Assembly: GCA_937893155.1 (NCBI GenBank)
Contig: CALBGU010000003.1
Location: 1 to 12,442 of the forward strand
From: an uncultured Treponema sp.
GTDB taxonomy: Bacteria > Spirochaetota > Spirochaetia > Treponematales > Treponemataceae
Reading direction: 5' to 3'
Length of the DNA: 12,442 nucleotides
Shown piece after piece: positions 5,977 to 12,442 of the stretch. The notes beneath the pieces were generated by a model. It was not told the DNA's origin. It made no database searches and worked only from the letters and a program-made list of their open reading frames with translations. The position numbers were made by a program, and so were the translations under genes. Within the stretch, counting starts at the first letter, position 1, and every line of letters begins with the position of its first letter.

Positions 5977-6738
5977 ATGTTGAAGAAAAATTATTTTTCG
6001 CTTTTGTGTGAATTAACAAAAAAAGGGATAAAACTGCGTTACCGAAATTCATATTTGGGCGTTGTTTGGACTCTTATTGAACCTGTTTTCAGCACGATTA
6101 TTCTTGTTATTGTTTTTGGGACGTTGTTTAATCAAAAAAAGCCTACATTTCCGCTTTATGTGATTATCGGACGTTTGCTTTACGGTTTTTTTTCTGACGG
6201 AACAAAAGCAATTTCAAAATCAATTCGTGCACATTCTGCGATGATAAAAAAAGTGTATGTTCCTCTCATTTTATATCCATTGTCAACTGCTTTGTATTCA
6301 TTTATCATTTTTCTTATCAATCTAACCGTTTTGATTGGTGTAGATATGTATTGTAAGGTTGTTCCAACTCTGTATGTGTTGATGATATTCCCCGCGCTTT
6401 TTTTGCTTTTTCTTTTGACGTTTGGAATTGGACTTATATTAGCAACGCTTATGGTATTTTTTAGGGATATTGAATATCTTTGGAAAGTTGCATTGATGAT
6501 TATTATGTATGTGAGCGCAATTTTTTATTATCCTGAACGAATTTTTGCGAGCAAGTACGGTTTTATTGTTTCCTATAACCCGTTATTCCATATTATCAGA
6601 ATGTTTCGCGCTGCGGTTTTGTCCGAGTCATTTGATGTTTGGGGTGTTTTGTATGCCTCGATTTTTTCGTTTGTCTGTGTTTTTGCAGGTATTGTGATTT
6701 TCAACCGCAACAAAGCAAAATTTGTACTGCATTTATAG
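5977..6738 (+). CDS. ABC-2 type polysaccharide/teichoic-acid export permease (Wzm/TagG/KpsM-like)
   Basis: The predicted inner-membrane permease has 253 residues and about six transmembrane segments (roughly 29-51, 58-74, 97-122, 131-160, 167-186 and 222-242). Family hallmarks are the N-terminal amphipathic stretch with RYRNSYLGVVWTLIEP (21-36), FFRDIEYLW (161-169), the IFYYPE motif (182-187) and NPLFHIIRMFR (201-211). With an ATPase it would flip or export a completed lipid-linked glycan. The likely ATPase partner is encoded about 3.8 kb away on the opposite strand (10562-11308), an unusual separation because wzm and wzt are normally adjacent. The gene faces licD convergently. Coding sequence is very AT-rich. 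The ATG at 5977 gives the expected N-terminus; no ribosome site is visible. Confidence 0.92.
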   Translation: MLKKNYFSLLCELTKKGIKLRYRNSYLGVVWTLIEPVFSTIILVIVFGTLFNQKKPTFPLYVIIGRLLYGFFSDGTKAISKSIRAHSAMIKKVYVPLILYPLSTALYSFIIFLINLTVLIGVDMYCKVVPTLYVLMIFPALFLLFLLTFGIGLILATLMVFFRDIEYLWKVALMIIMYVSAIFYYPERIFASKYGFIVSYNPLFHIIRMFRAAVLSESFDVWGVLYASIFSFVCVFAGIVIFNRNKAKFVLHL

Positions 6739-6933
6739 ATTTTTTGGAAGTGTTTCAAAAGTATGGTCATTCCCGTGCTTGACACGGGAATCTATTTTTC
6801 ATAATCGTTCGTTGGGCGAAGTCGGTAAAAAAGATTATTCACGTCAATCCCAATAATGACAGCATACTTTTCGTAACACTACCAGATTTTTTATCAAAAC
6901 CTCGTTGCTTATGAAAGAAGATTGTTTTTTGGT
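6739..6933. other. Convergent intergenic region with a palindromic element
   Basis: This 195-bp gap lies between the permease and licD stop codons. It contains the hairpin at 6769-6791. On the minus strand an open stretch of about 27 codons ends at the TAG at 6792-6794 and reads as plausible protein (KYAVIIGIDVNNLFYRLR), but it has no start codon or ribosome site. It may be a gene remnant or part of a dispersed repeat. I see no RNA gene. Confidence 0.4.
6769..6791. repeat. Perfect 9-bp palindromic hairpin element, also a possible bidirectional terminator
   Basis: ATTCCCGTG (6769-6777) and CACGGGAAT (6783-6791) are perfect inverted arms around the 5-nt loop CTTGA, followed by TCTATTTTT on the + strand. 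The sequence resembles GTCATTCCCG-type palindromes scattered in many bacterial genomes. It lies 30 bp after the permease stop and could end its transcript. The eight bases CCCGTGCT also occur at the left edge of the window (1-8). Confidence 0.6.
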
Positions 6934-8322
6934 CTAAATCCAAAAAATGATTCCTTGATGATGTCCTTTTCGCTTGTTTTTGGGCGGTAGGGATAAATAA
7001 TCACCGTAAATGTTGCTCAAGTATTCTTGATACCCTGCGCATACCATAAAAAGACCGTCTTCAAACGAAACGTCGATGTAGGAATCGAAGCAAGAACGGT
7101 GCAAAATCTCTTTTGTGCCATATTGAGAGGTAAAATTTCCTACAAAATCGCTTGCGTCCCATGGATATCGTTTCATTGCACGCTCTATTCGCTTGTTCCA
7201 AAAATCTGTGGTAGTGAATTTTGCGGAGATTTTCTTAAAGAACAGTTTCAGATGTTTAAAAGAGCCTTTTTTTCTGATTTTTGGGCTGTTTATCGTCGTT
7301 CCGCGAAAAACGCGGAGAATTTTCATATATTTTATATGCAGATTTCGCAAAACTGCATTTTTTGGTAATCCGTCCACAACACAAATATCCAAAAACAGCC
7401 CATAGCCTGCGCTTGCTGTGCCTTTTGCTTGCGAGATAAATGTCCGTGTGTCGATAAGGCGCGAAAAGACATAATTGTATGTTTTATCTTTTTGACGGTT
7501 CATAAGCGTGTATCTATCAGTGTCTTGAAATGTATTCAGCAACTTTTCGTATTCAGGGCGCGTCATAAAAACATCAACATCGTCGTCCCACGGAATAAAA
7601 CCGCCGTGCCTGATTGCGCCGAGAAGCGTGCCTCCTGTGAGCGAATAGTGAATGGAATGTTCGCGGCAGAATGTATCAAAAATACGAAGAAGTGCAAGAT
7701 TTATCGCACGAGCTTCCTTTATTGTTACAAAAAGTCCTTTGTGTTTAGGTGCGATGTAAGAATTGAATGGAGGATTTTCGGAATACGCCTCTTTTGCCCC
7801 ATTTTCTAACTGCAAAGCAAAATCAAATGCAGAAAAAACTGAAGTTCCGAACACAAATGCGCCGTCATTTTTTTTGATTATCGCGGTGTGTTCTTGTTTT
7901 TTGTTATCGGGGGGGGGGGCAAAAGTATCATTTTCAGAAACGATAAGATGTATGCGTTCCACGGAAAAAGTTCCGCAATACAAAAAATCCAGTTCTCCGT
8001 TCTGTTGCGAAAAATGTAAAAGATTTTCTGTCAATGTATGCACACAAAAATCAGTGTTCGGATTTTGACGATAAAAACTCAAATGCTCTTGATAATCGCA
8101 GGGCAAATCTTCCTCGTTGCCTAAAAGAACGCTGCCGTCCAAAGCAATTTTTACTAGATTGTCGGACGAAATGGTTTCGCTTGTTTGCAAAATTGGCACG
8201 AAATAAACTTCGCTTCGATTTCTGTCAATCACCGATATAATGCAGTTTTTCTGCATATTCGCACATTCTTTGCTTGCTGCAATCATTTGTTCAATATTTT
8301 GTCGCAGTTGTTCTGTGTTCAT
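6934..8322 (-). CDS. LicD family phosphotransferase with N-terminal class II aldolase/AraD-like domain, phase-variable C11 tract
   Basis: The predicted protein has 462 residues. The C-terminal half (about 222-462) is a LicD domain with YSLTGGTLLGAIRHGGF (226-242) and PWDDDVD (244-250). LicD proteins transfer phosphocholine or phosphopolyol groups from CDP-linked donors to surface glycans. The N-terminal part (about 5-195) resembles L-ribulose-5-phosphate 4-epimerase (AraD): SVIDRNRSEVYFVP, SDNLVKIALDGSVLLG, YQEHLSFYRQNPNTDFCVHT and KKNDGAFVFGTSVFSAFDFA align with the AraD order. The metal-site histidines are mostly lost (HTH reads HTL, NHG reads NDG), so this domain is probably not catalytic. 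An in-frame C11 tract (plus strand 7909-7919) encodes A135-P138. The ATG has AGGAG (complement of 8330-8334) 7 nt upstream. It is the last gene of the minus-strand operon. LicD assignment is firm; the N-terminal assignment is my motif alignment. Confidence 0.9.
   Translation of the reverse strand: MNTEQLRQNIEQMIAASKECANMQKNCIISVIDRNRSEVYFVPILQTSETISSDNLVKIALDGSVLLGNEEDLPCDYQEHLSFYRQNPNTDFCVHTLTENLLHFSQQNGELDFLYCGTFSVERIHLIVSENDTFAPPPDNKKQEHTAIIKKNDGAFVFGTSVFSAFDFALQLENGAKEAYSENPPFNSYIAPKHKGLFVTIKEARAINLALLRIFDTFCREHSIHYSLTGGTLLGAIRHGGFIPWDDDVDVFMTRPEYEKLLNTFQDTDRYTLMNRQKDKTYNYVFSRLIDTRTFISQAKGTASAGYGLFLDICVVDGLPKNAVLRNLHIKYMKILRVFRGTTINSPKIRKKGSFKHLKLFFKKISAKFTTTDFWNKRIERAMKRYPWDASDFVGNFTSQYGTKEILHRSCFDSYIDVSFEDGLFMVCAGYQEYLSNIYGDYLSLPPKNKRKGHHQGIIFWI
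7909..7919 (-). repeat. Poly-G:C tract (11 bp) inside licD, currently in frame
   Basis: Eleven G on the plus strand read as C11 in the coding strand: GCC CCC CCC CCC, then GAT. With 12 C the next codons are CGA TAA, an immediate stop. With 10 C the frame reaches TAA about 10 codons on. Either change removes the whole LicD domain. Confidence 0.85.
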
Positions 8323-8371
8323 TTTGTTTCTCCTATTGTTTTTTGTGTCATTTCTGTGTTAAGAACCGTTG

Positions 8372-9472
8372 TCATTTATTTACCTCCATAATCAAATCAA
8401 CCAACGTTTGTGTACAAGTTCCGTTTGTGTTTTCTACGCATTTTTTGGCAAATCTTTTGAGAAACTGCATATCGTATACTCCTTTTTTGACAAAATCTGC
8501 AATTTCTTCGGCGGTTTTAAACGACATTGATTTAAATTCTGTTTCAATGTTTATAAAAAATCCCTCGGATTTTGAAAACTCTTCACAGTCGTAATTGAAA
8601 ATCAAAATGGGACGTTCTATTACCGCCGCTTCGATAATCGTGCCGGAATAATCGCTGATAACAAAATCTGCTGAACTCAAAAAATCGATGGTGGCTACTT
8701 TTTTGTAGATATATTTTTCGAGAATTACGACTTTTGTAAGTGGGTGCTTTTTGATAACAAGCGTATATTCGCTATTTTCAAATGCATTGATAAGTTCGTT
8801 GAATCGGTACTGATTGCTTTTTCGGAATGTGGGTGCATATAAAACGATTTTTTTACCTTTTAGTTCCGGATATGCTTTTTGCACGAGAATTTTGTTGCTC
8901 TCTTTTGATGCAAGCAGATAATCTACGCGGGGAGTTCCCGTAATCCAGAATTTTTTATACGGACAGTTAAATGTCTGCGCAAAAAATGGTTTCATTTGAG
9001 CTGCACCAATGACGATAAAATCATAATTGCTGTGCATACACATTATTTTTGCGATTGCTTTTTCCTTTTTTGTTTTCAGAGAAGCATAGCCTGATTTTTT
9101 TATTGCCGCAAGAGAGTGCCATATTTGAATGATTTTCAGTTCTTTTTTGTGCTTCAGAACTGAAACCGCAATCTGATAGCCGTCAATAATGCAAATACTT
9201 GCTCTTGCCAAAAGCACCATTTGCAAAAATGGGTGAAACAGATACGAAAAAATTTGCTTTGGGTTGTCTTTTTCCATTCTCTTGCACAGCACGTTTATTT
9301 CGTATTGTGGGTAGCGTGCGTGAATATCGTTTATGAGATACTGAAAATCGATAGATGGCTTATTTGTTTGGCGACTCAAAAACACAATTCTTTGCTTTTT
9401 TGCAGGCAGCAGTTTTATGAAAAAATAACAGAATTGCAGCAATTTTTTGTATATCAGTAGCAGAAAAATCAA
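8372..9472 (-). CDS. CDP-glycerol glycerophosphotransferase family protein (TagB/TagF-like)
   Basis: The predicted protein has 366 residues with a GT-B-like fold. These peripheral membrane enzymes add glycerol-phosphate or related polyol-phosphate units from CDP-activated donors to a lipid-linked glycan. Motifs seen in order are IIQIWHS (114-120, the WHG/WHS histidine), TGTPRVD (178-184), VLYAPTFR (210-217), VIKKHP (239-244, second key histidine) and ISDYSGTIIEAAVIERP (272-288). An N-terminal hydrophobic stretch with basic residues probably attaches it to the membrane. Length matches a TagB-like or single-domain enzyme, not the longer TagF polymerase. The start is TTG, preceded by AAGGGG with about 6 nt spacing, immediately after the acyltransferase stop codon. 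It lies upstream of licD in the same operon, consistent with stepwise assembly of a phosphodiester-linked polymer. The precise donor is unknown. Confidence 0.88.
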   Translation of the reverse strand: MIFLLLIYKKLLQFCYFFIKLLPAKKQRIVFLSRQTNKPSIDFQYLINDIHARYPQYEINVLCKRMEKDNPKQIFSYLFHPFLQMVLLARASICIIDGYQIAVSVLKHKKELKIIQIWHSLAAIKKSGYASLKTKKEKAIAKIMCMHSNYDFIVIGAAQMKPFFAQTFNCPYKKFWITGTPRVDYLLASKESNKILVQKAYPELKGKKIVLYAPTFRKSNQYRFNELINAFENSEYTLVIKKHPLTKVVILEKYIYKKVATIDFLSSADFVISDYSGTIIEAAVIERPILIFNYDCEEFSKSEGFFINIETEFKSMSFKTAEEIADFVKKGVYDMQFLKRFAKKCVENTNGTCTQTLVDLIMEVNK

Positions 9473-9475
9473 AAA

Positions 9476-10541
9476 TTACCCCTTATTTTTTATCTTTTTG
9501 AGTAAAAATAGAAATAGATTTGTAATTGCGCCGAGCAAAAAACAAAGAAAAAGAACAACAATGCACAAAAGAAAAAAGTGCTGATGTGTCAGTGCAGTTC
9601 CTTTTGGAATAAAATATGCCGTTATGTCTAAAAGAAGTCCGTGAAAGATGTACATTGTCAATGAGAATTTGCCTAGAATATTGGATATACTGCTTTGCGA
9701 AATCGAAAATGTGAGCTGCGAAAGCGACAACGCAACTGCAACAGCACAAAACAATAAGATATGTACATCGAGTTTGCGTTTTACCCCCCCCTACTATATA
9801 TAGAAACAAAACGGCGTATAATGCGTACTTTACAACGGTCAAAAGCAATTTATGTTTCGTTTTGAGCGCGAAAACAGTGTTGGCAAATGAAACAACTTGA
9901 AACAGAAAAACGCCGAACATAATTTCTGCTGTTGCTCGCAAAGTTGCAGAATAACAAATCGTACTCCATTGCCCATGAATATTAAGCGTTTTGTATGTAT
10001 GGAGCAAAAAACCGAGCATGAAAAATGATACTATCGGGAAGACTATTTTTGACATATTTTCAAAACGGTACAGCAAAAGCGGAAAAAGAATAAAAATTGA
10101 TGTAATCATTGCTGAAAGAAACCAGATGTCAGTAATATAAATCCCCTTTGAGTACCAATTAAGCGGATAAAAAAGAAGTGTGAATGTTGGAATACTTTTG
10201 AACAGGAGTTCCGCAGTTTTGTCAAAAGGTCTGGTGAATGCGACAAATATAATTTTTACTACCAATGCAAGAAAATAATAGGGATAAAATGTCTTTATTT
10301 TGTTGCAAATATATTTCCACGTTTGATTTGCGATTTGAATTTCGGCGGCGTTTTGCACTATTTTTTTTGCAGTACGCGCTAAAAAATAACCTGTGAGTAA
10401 AAAGAAAAACTCTACCCCCAACCAGCCATTTTTTGCAATTTGCGTATAATAAGCACAAAATCCAAAATGGTGCAGAAAAATAAAAAATGCGAAAATGAAT
10501 CGCAGAATATCGATTTCACCGTTGCGTTTTGTGTGTTCCAT
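9476..10541 (-). CDS. Acyltransferase family 3 protein, reading frame broken at a poly-G tract (phase-OFF candidate)
   Basis: This is a membrane O-acyltransferase of the OafA type. Residues 1-250 are normal: first helix GEIDILRFIFAFFIFLHHF (8-26, histidine pair 24-25), GWLGVEFFFLLTGYFL (39-54), DIWFLSAM (138-145). At residue 251 a G8 run (coding strand; plus strand 9784-9791) shifts the frame. The frame as sequenced runs on to a stop at 9483 (352 residues) with a cysteine- and arginine-rich tail unlike the family. The neighbouring frame holds the expected ending, including SNILGKFSLTMYIFHGLLLD, and stops at 9476. A G7 tract would join them into a 354-residue protein; G9 would stop at once. 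The ATG has AGGAG (complement of 10550-10554) 8 nt upstream. It is either phase-variable or a sequencing error. Confidence 0.85.
9784..9791 (-). repeat. Poly-G:C tract (8 bp) at the acyltransferase frameshift
   Basis: Eight C on the plus strand (G8 in the coding strand) lie exactly at the point where the acyltransferase frame changes. The coding strand reads GTA GGG GGG GGT AAA. Dropping one G gives GTA GGG GGG GTA AAA CGC and restores the conserved C-terminus. Confidence 0.8.
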
Positions 10542-10561
10542 CGTTTTTTCTCCTATTCAAA

Positions 10562-11308
10562 TTACGAATCAGAAATCATTTTTTCGTATATTTTTGAAAC
10601 TTCACTTGTTTGCCCGAATGCTTTTTGCTCGCCGTGCACAAGAATCATCGCTTTGTTGCAGATTTTCTTTACTTGCTCAAGGCTATGGCTGACGAATAGC
10701 ACCGTAACGCCGCTTGAAAGCAAATCCATAATTTTTGCCTCGCTCTTTTTGCGAAATGGTGCATCGCCTACCGAAAGCACTTCGTCTAAAATCAAAATAT
10801 CTGGCTGAATTGCTGTGCAAATAGAAAATCCAAGCCGCGATTTCATTCCACTCGAAAAATTTTTTACGGGAACGTGTTCAAATTTTTTCAGTTCAGAAAA
10901 TGCAATAATTTCATCATATTTGTTTTCGATAAACGGTTTGCTGTACCCTAAAATTGTGCCATACAAAAAAATATTTTCTCGCAACGTGTATTCGCCGTCA
11001 AATCCTGCGCCCAATTCCAAAAGAGGCGCAAGAACGCCGTGTCGTTCTACACTTCCGGTTGTGGGCTTGTACACGCCTGCAATCACCTTGAGCAGCGTGC
11101 TTTTTCCTGCGCCATTAAAGCCCAAAATGCCCAATCGGTCACCTTTTTTCAACTCAAAATTGATGTGTTTTAGCCCCCAAAACTCATTACTCTGAATTTT
11201 TCTGTGCAGCAGTTTTATCACATACGTTTTGAGAGAATCGATTTTTTCCGAACCAAGATTAAATTTTAGGCTTACATCGTTCACGAGCAATGCACTATTT
11301 TCTGCCAT
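10562..11308 (-). CDS. ABC transporter ATP-binding protein for polysaccharide/teichoic-acid export (Wzt/TagH/KpsT-like)
   Basis: The predicted cytoplasmic ATPase has 248 residues from the ATG at 11308, or 251 from a TTG at 11317. Numbered on the longer form, the motifs are Walker A GFNGAGKST (66-74), the modified signature FSSGMKSRL (154-162, where SSGM replaces LSGG as in this subfamily), Walker B ILILDEV (174-180) and H-loop VSHS (209-212). The N-terminal FWGLKHINFELKKGDRLG stretch is typical of TagH/Wzt. The long C-terminal carbohydrate-binding domain of O9-type Wzt is absent, so substrate-cap recognition is not expected. It would power the permease encoded at 5977-6738. The start is ambiguous: TTG sits 9 nt after an AGGG, whereas the ATG has only a weak GAG. 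It begins 3-12 bp after the epimerase stop and ends 20 bp before the acyltransferase start. Confidence 0.93.
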   Translation of the reverse strand: MAENSALLVNDVSLKFNLGSEKIDSLKTYVIKLLHRKIQSNEFWGLKHINFELKKGDRLGILGFNGAGKSTLLKVIAGVYKPTTGSVERHGVLAPLLELGAGFDGEYTLRENIFLYGTILGYSKPFIENKYDEIIAFSELKKFEHVPVKNFSSGMKSRLGFSICTAIQPDILILDEVLSVGDAPFRKKSEAKIMDLLSSGVTVLFVSHSLEQVKKICNKAMILVHGEQKAFGQTSEVSKIYEKMISDS

Positions 11309-11320
11309 ATACGTCAAATC

Positions 11321-12367
11321 TCATTGCCCTTGCTGTTGCTTGAGGTAAAAAATCGTGCGTTCCAAACCTTCTTCAAGCGAAAATGCAGGTTCCCAGCCGA
11401 GTGATTTAAGTTTTGTGCAGTCGAGTCGAACATCTTGGAATGTTGACGCACCTTTTTTCTCCAAATTATCAGGCACGTCAAAACGTACTGTTGTATTGCC
11501 GATTTTTGCGCACAATCCTGCCAATTCTGAAAGTGAAATCGCAGCATTGTTGTCTGCCACATTGTACGCGCCGCCCGATTCTCCGCTTGTGATGATGTGA
11601 AGCAATGCAGAAACGCAGTCAAAAACGTACAAATATGAAAAAATTTGATTTCCCTTGCTTTTTAGAATGATGTCTTCTCCATTCACTGCGTTCAAAATAA
11701 ATTGCGATACGGCAAGCGACGACGAAAGTCGCATAGTAGAGCCAAACGTGCGGCATAATCGGGCGATAACAAAATCAACGCCTTTTTCTTCTTTGAAAGC
11801 ATTGCACAGAGCTTCGCTTGCTCGTTTTCCTTCAATATAGCCAGCACGAAGCGTGTTGCAATCCACATAGCCCCAATCGGTTTCGGTCAAAAACGGTTTG
11901 CCGATAGTGCGGTTATCGCCGTATACATCTCCAGACGATACAAAGAGAAACCGTGAATGTTTATTTTTGGCACACATATTAAGTAAATGGTATGTACCGA
12001 AAATGTTTGTCATTTCTGTCGCGATTGGTTCGGTGGCATAAGCGCGCGGGTGCGTATTGCTTGCGGCGTGAATAATATAGTCGATTTTTGAGCAGAACAG
12101 CGGATTTTGCATATCGTGCTTGATAAACACAAGATTTCTGTCTGTGTTTTTCCCAAATCGCTCCAAAAATTTCGCTTTATCGCGCCCGATTGCATTTATG
12201 CCGATGTGTGCGCCAAAAAGTGCATTTCGGGCAAGCAGCATTTTTATAAAATACGTCCCGACAAGCCCTGTGGCTCCTGTTATCAAAAATGTTTTTCCAT
12301 CTATCAAACTCCAATCAATAGGAGTTTTTGCCAAAAGCTCTATTTCTTTGTCAAAATCAAAGGTCAT
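11321..12367 (-). CDS. NAD-dependent epimerase/dehydratase (extended SDR family)
   Basis: The predicted protein has 348 residues. The Rossmann dinucleotide motif is TGATGLVG (30-37, GxxGxxG). IIHAAS (98-103) is the usual SDR NAxAx-type strand. The catalytic triad is visible as FVSSGDVYG (142-150) and YIEGK (177-181, YxxxK). Substrate-domain segments NQIFSYLYVFDCVSAL and GGAYNVADN follow the pattern of nucleotide-sugar epimerases and dehydratases. It probably makes or modifies an activated sugar or polyol precursor for the polymer built by the downstream enzymes; the exact reaction cannot be read from sequence. The ATG at 12367 overlaps the preceding stop (ATGA) and has AAGGAG about 8 nt upstream. 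It heads the complete genes of the minus-strand glycan operon. Confidence 0.9.
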   Translation of the reverse strand: MTFDFDKEIELLAKTPIDWSLIDGKTFLITGATGLVGTYFIKMLLARNALFGAHIGINAIGRDKAKFLERFGKNTDRNLVFIKHDMQNPLFCSKIDYIIHAASNTHPRAYATEPIATEMTNIFGTYHLLNMCAKNKHSRFLFVSSGDVYGDNRTIGKPFLTETDWGYVDCNTLRAGYIEGKRASEALCNAFKEEKGVDFVIARLCRTFGSTMRLSSSLAVSQFILNAVNGEDIILKSKGNQIFSYLYVFDCVSALLHIITSGESGGAYNVADNNAAISLSELAGLCAKIGNTTVRFDVPDNLEKKGASTFQDVRLDCTKLKSLGWEPAFSLEEGLERTIFYLKQQQGQ

Positions 12368-12441
12368 ACAAAAATCTCCTTATTGAATACGATTTCTGTT
12401 TTGTGTTTGTCTATTGCGGGGTCGTCAAAAATAATTTCTTT
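12364..12441 (-). CDS. C-terminal end of an unidentified gene, cut by the window edge
   Basis: An open frame enters from the right edge and encodes the last 25 residues, ending TEIVFNKEIFV, with a TGA that overlaps the epimerase start (ATGA). The overlap, and the fact that the epimerase ribosome site AAGGAG lies inside it, indicate it is a real upstream operon member. The fragment is too short to identify. A cytidylyltransferase or another precursor-synthesis enzyme would fit the context, but that is only a guess. Confidence 0.6.
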   Translation of the reverse strand, partial: KEIIFDDPAIDKHKTEIVFNKEIFV

Positions 12442-12442
12442 T

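Noticed and set aside
6184..6191. T8 run in the permease gene as a third contingency tract
   Set aside because: Runs of this length are common in such AT-rich coding sequence, and the reading frame is intact, so it gives no signal comparable to the G:C tracts.
7027..8594. Series of plus-strand open frames of 68-126 codons
   Set aside because: They lie antisense to licD and the glycerophosphotransferase gene, have no recognisable domains or ribosome sites, and overlap each other in different frames.
10440..11195. Plus-strand open frames opposite the ABC ATPase and second acyltransferase
   Set aside because: They are shadows of genes with complete Walker and acyltransferase motifs on the minus strand.

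Overview
The window looks like chromosomal DNA of a spirochaete, most likely Treponema or a close relative. This rests on inference from gene content: an ispG gene followed by a secreted TPR protein, an Rpn-type nuclease with a GRxEG-repeat tail, and a small XRE regulator that resembles those I know from treponemes. No rRNA or other taxonomic marker is present. By eye, base composition shifts from moderately GC-rich housekeeping genes (about 285-3213) to clearly AT-rich surface-glycan genes (about 4300-12442).

Region 1 (1-3254, + strand): a degenerate 41-bp tandem array with phased A-tracts leads into the ispG promoter. It is followed by a translationally overlapping three-gene operon: ispG (isoprenoid synthesis), a secreted TPR protein, and a short RsmI-like methyltransferase. 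The operon closes with a strong intrinsic terminator.

Region 2 (3260-4263, + strand): a monocistronic Rpn-family PD-(D/E)XK nuclease has its own promoter and terminator. Inside its 3' end a near-perfect Shine-Dalgarno sequence sits in front of an in-frame GTG. This predicts a separate 71-residue C-terminal protein, the architecture described for Rpn intragenic antitoxins.

Region 3 (4314-6738): an acyltransferase (- strand) diverges from an XRE regulator (+ strand). The intergenic space between them is dense with inverted repeats. An ABC-2 polysaccharide-export permease (+ strand) follows.

Region 4 (6934-12442, - strand): a surface-polymer operon reads, in transcription order, an unidentified gene (only its C-terminus is present), an NAD-dependent epimerase/dehydratase, a Wzt/TagH-type ABC ATPase, a second acyltransferase, a TagB/TagF-like glycerophosphotransferase, and a LicD-type phosphotransferase fused to a degenerate AraD-like domain. 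Together with the convergently transcribed permease, these genes could make, decorate (phosphodiester substituents, acyl groups) and export a phosphopolyol- or phosphocholine-like surface glycan.

The most notable observations are two homopolymeric G:C tracts in the glycan operon. A C11 tract in licD is in frame, and either a one-base gain or loss stops translation before the catalytic domain. A G8 tract in the acyltransferase is out of frame and would be restored by G7. They suggest phase-variable surface chemistry. The other leading items are the gene-within-a-gene in rpn, the aldolase-LicD fusion, and repeated TATAAT-like boxes only 6-7 nt upstream of start codons, implying leaderless mRNAs.
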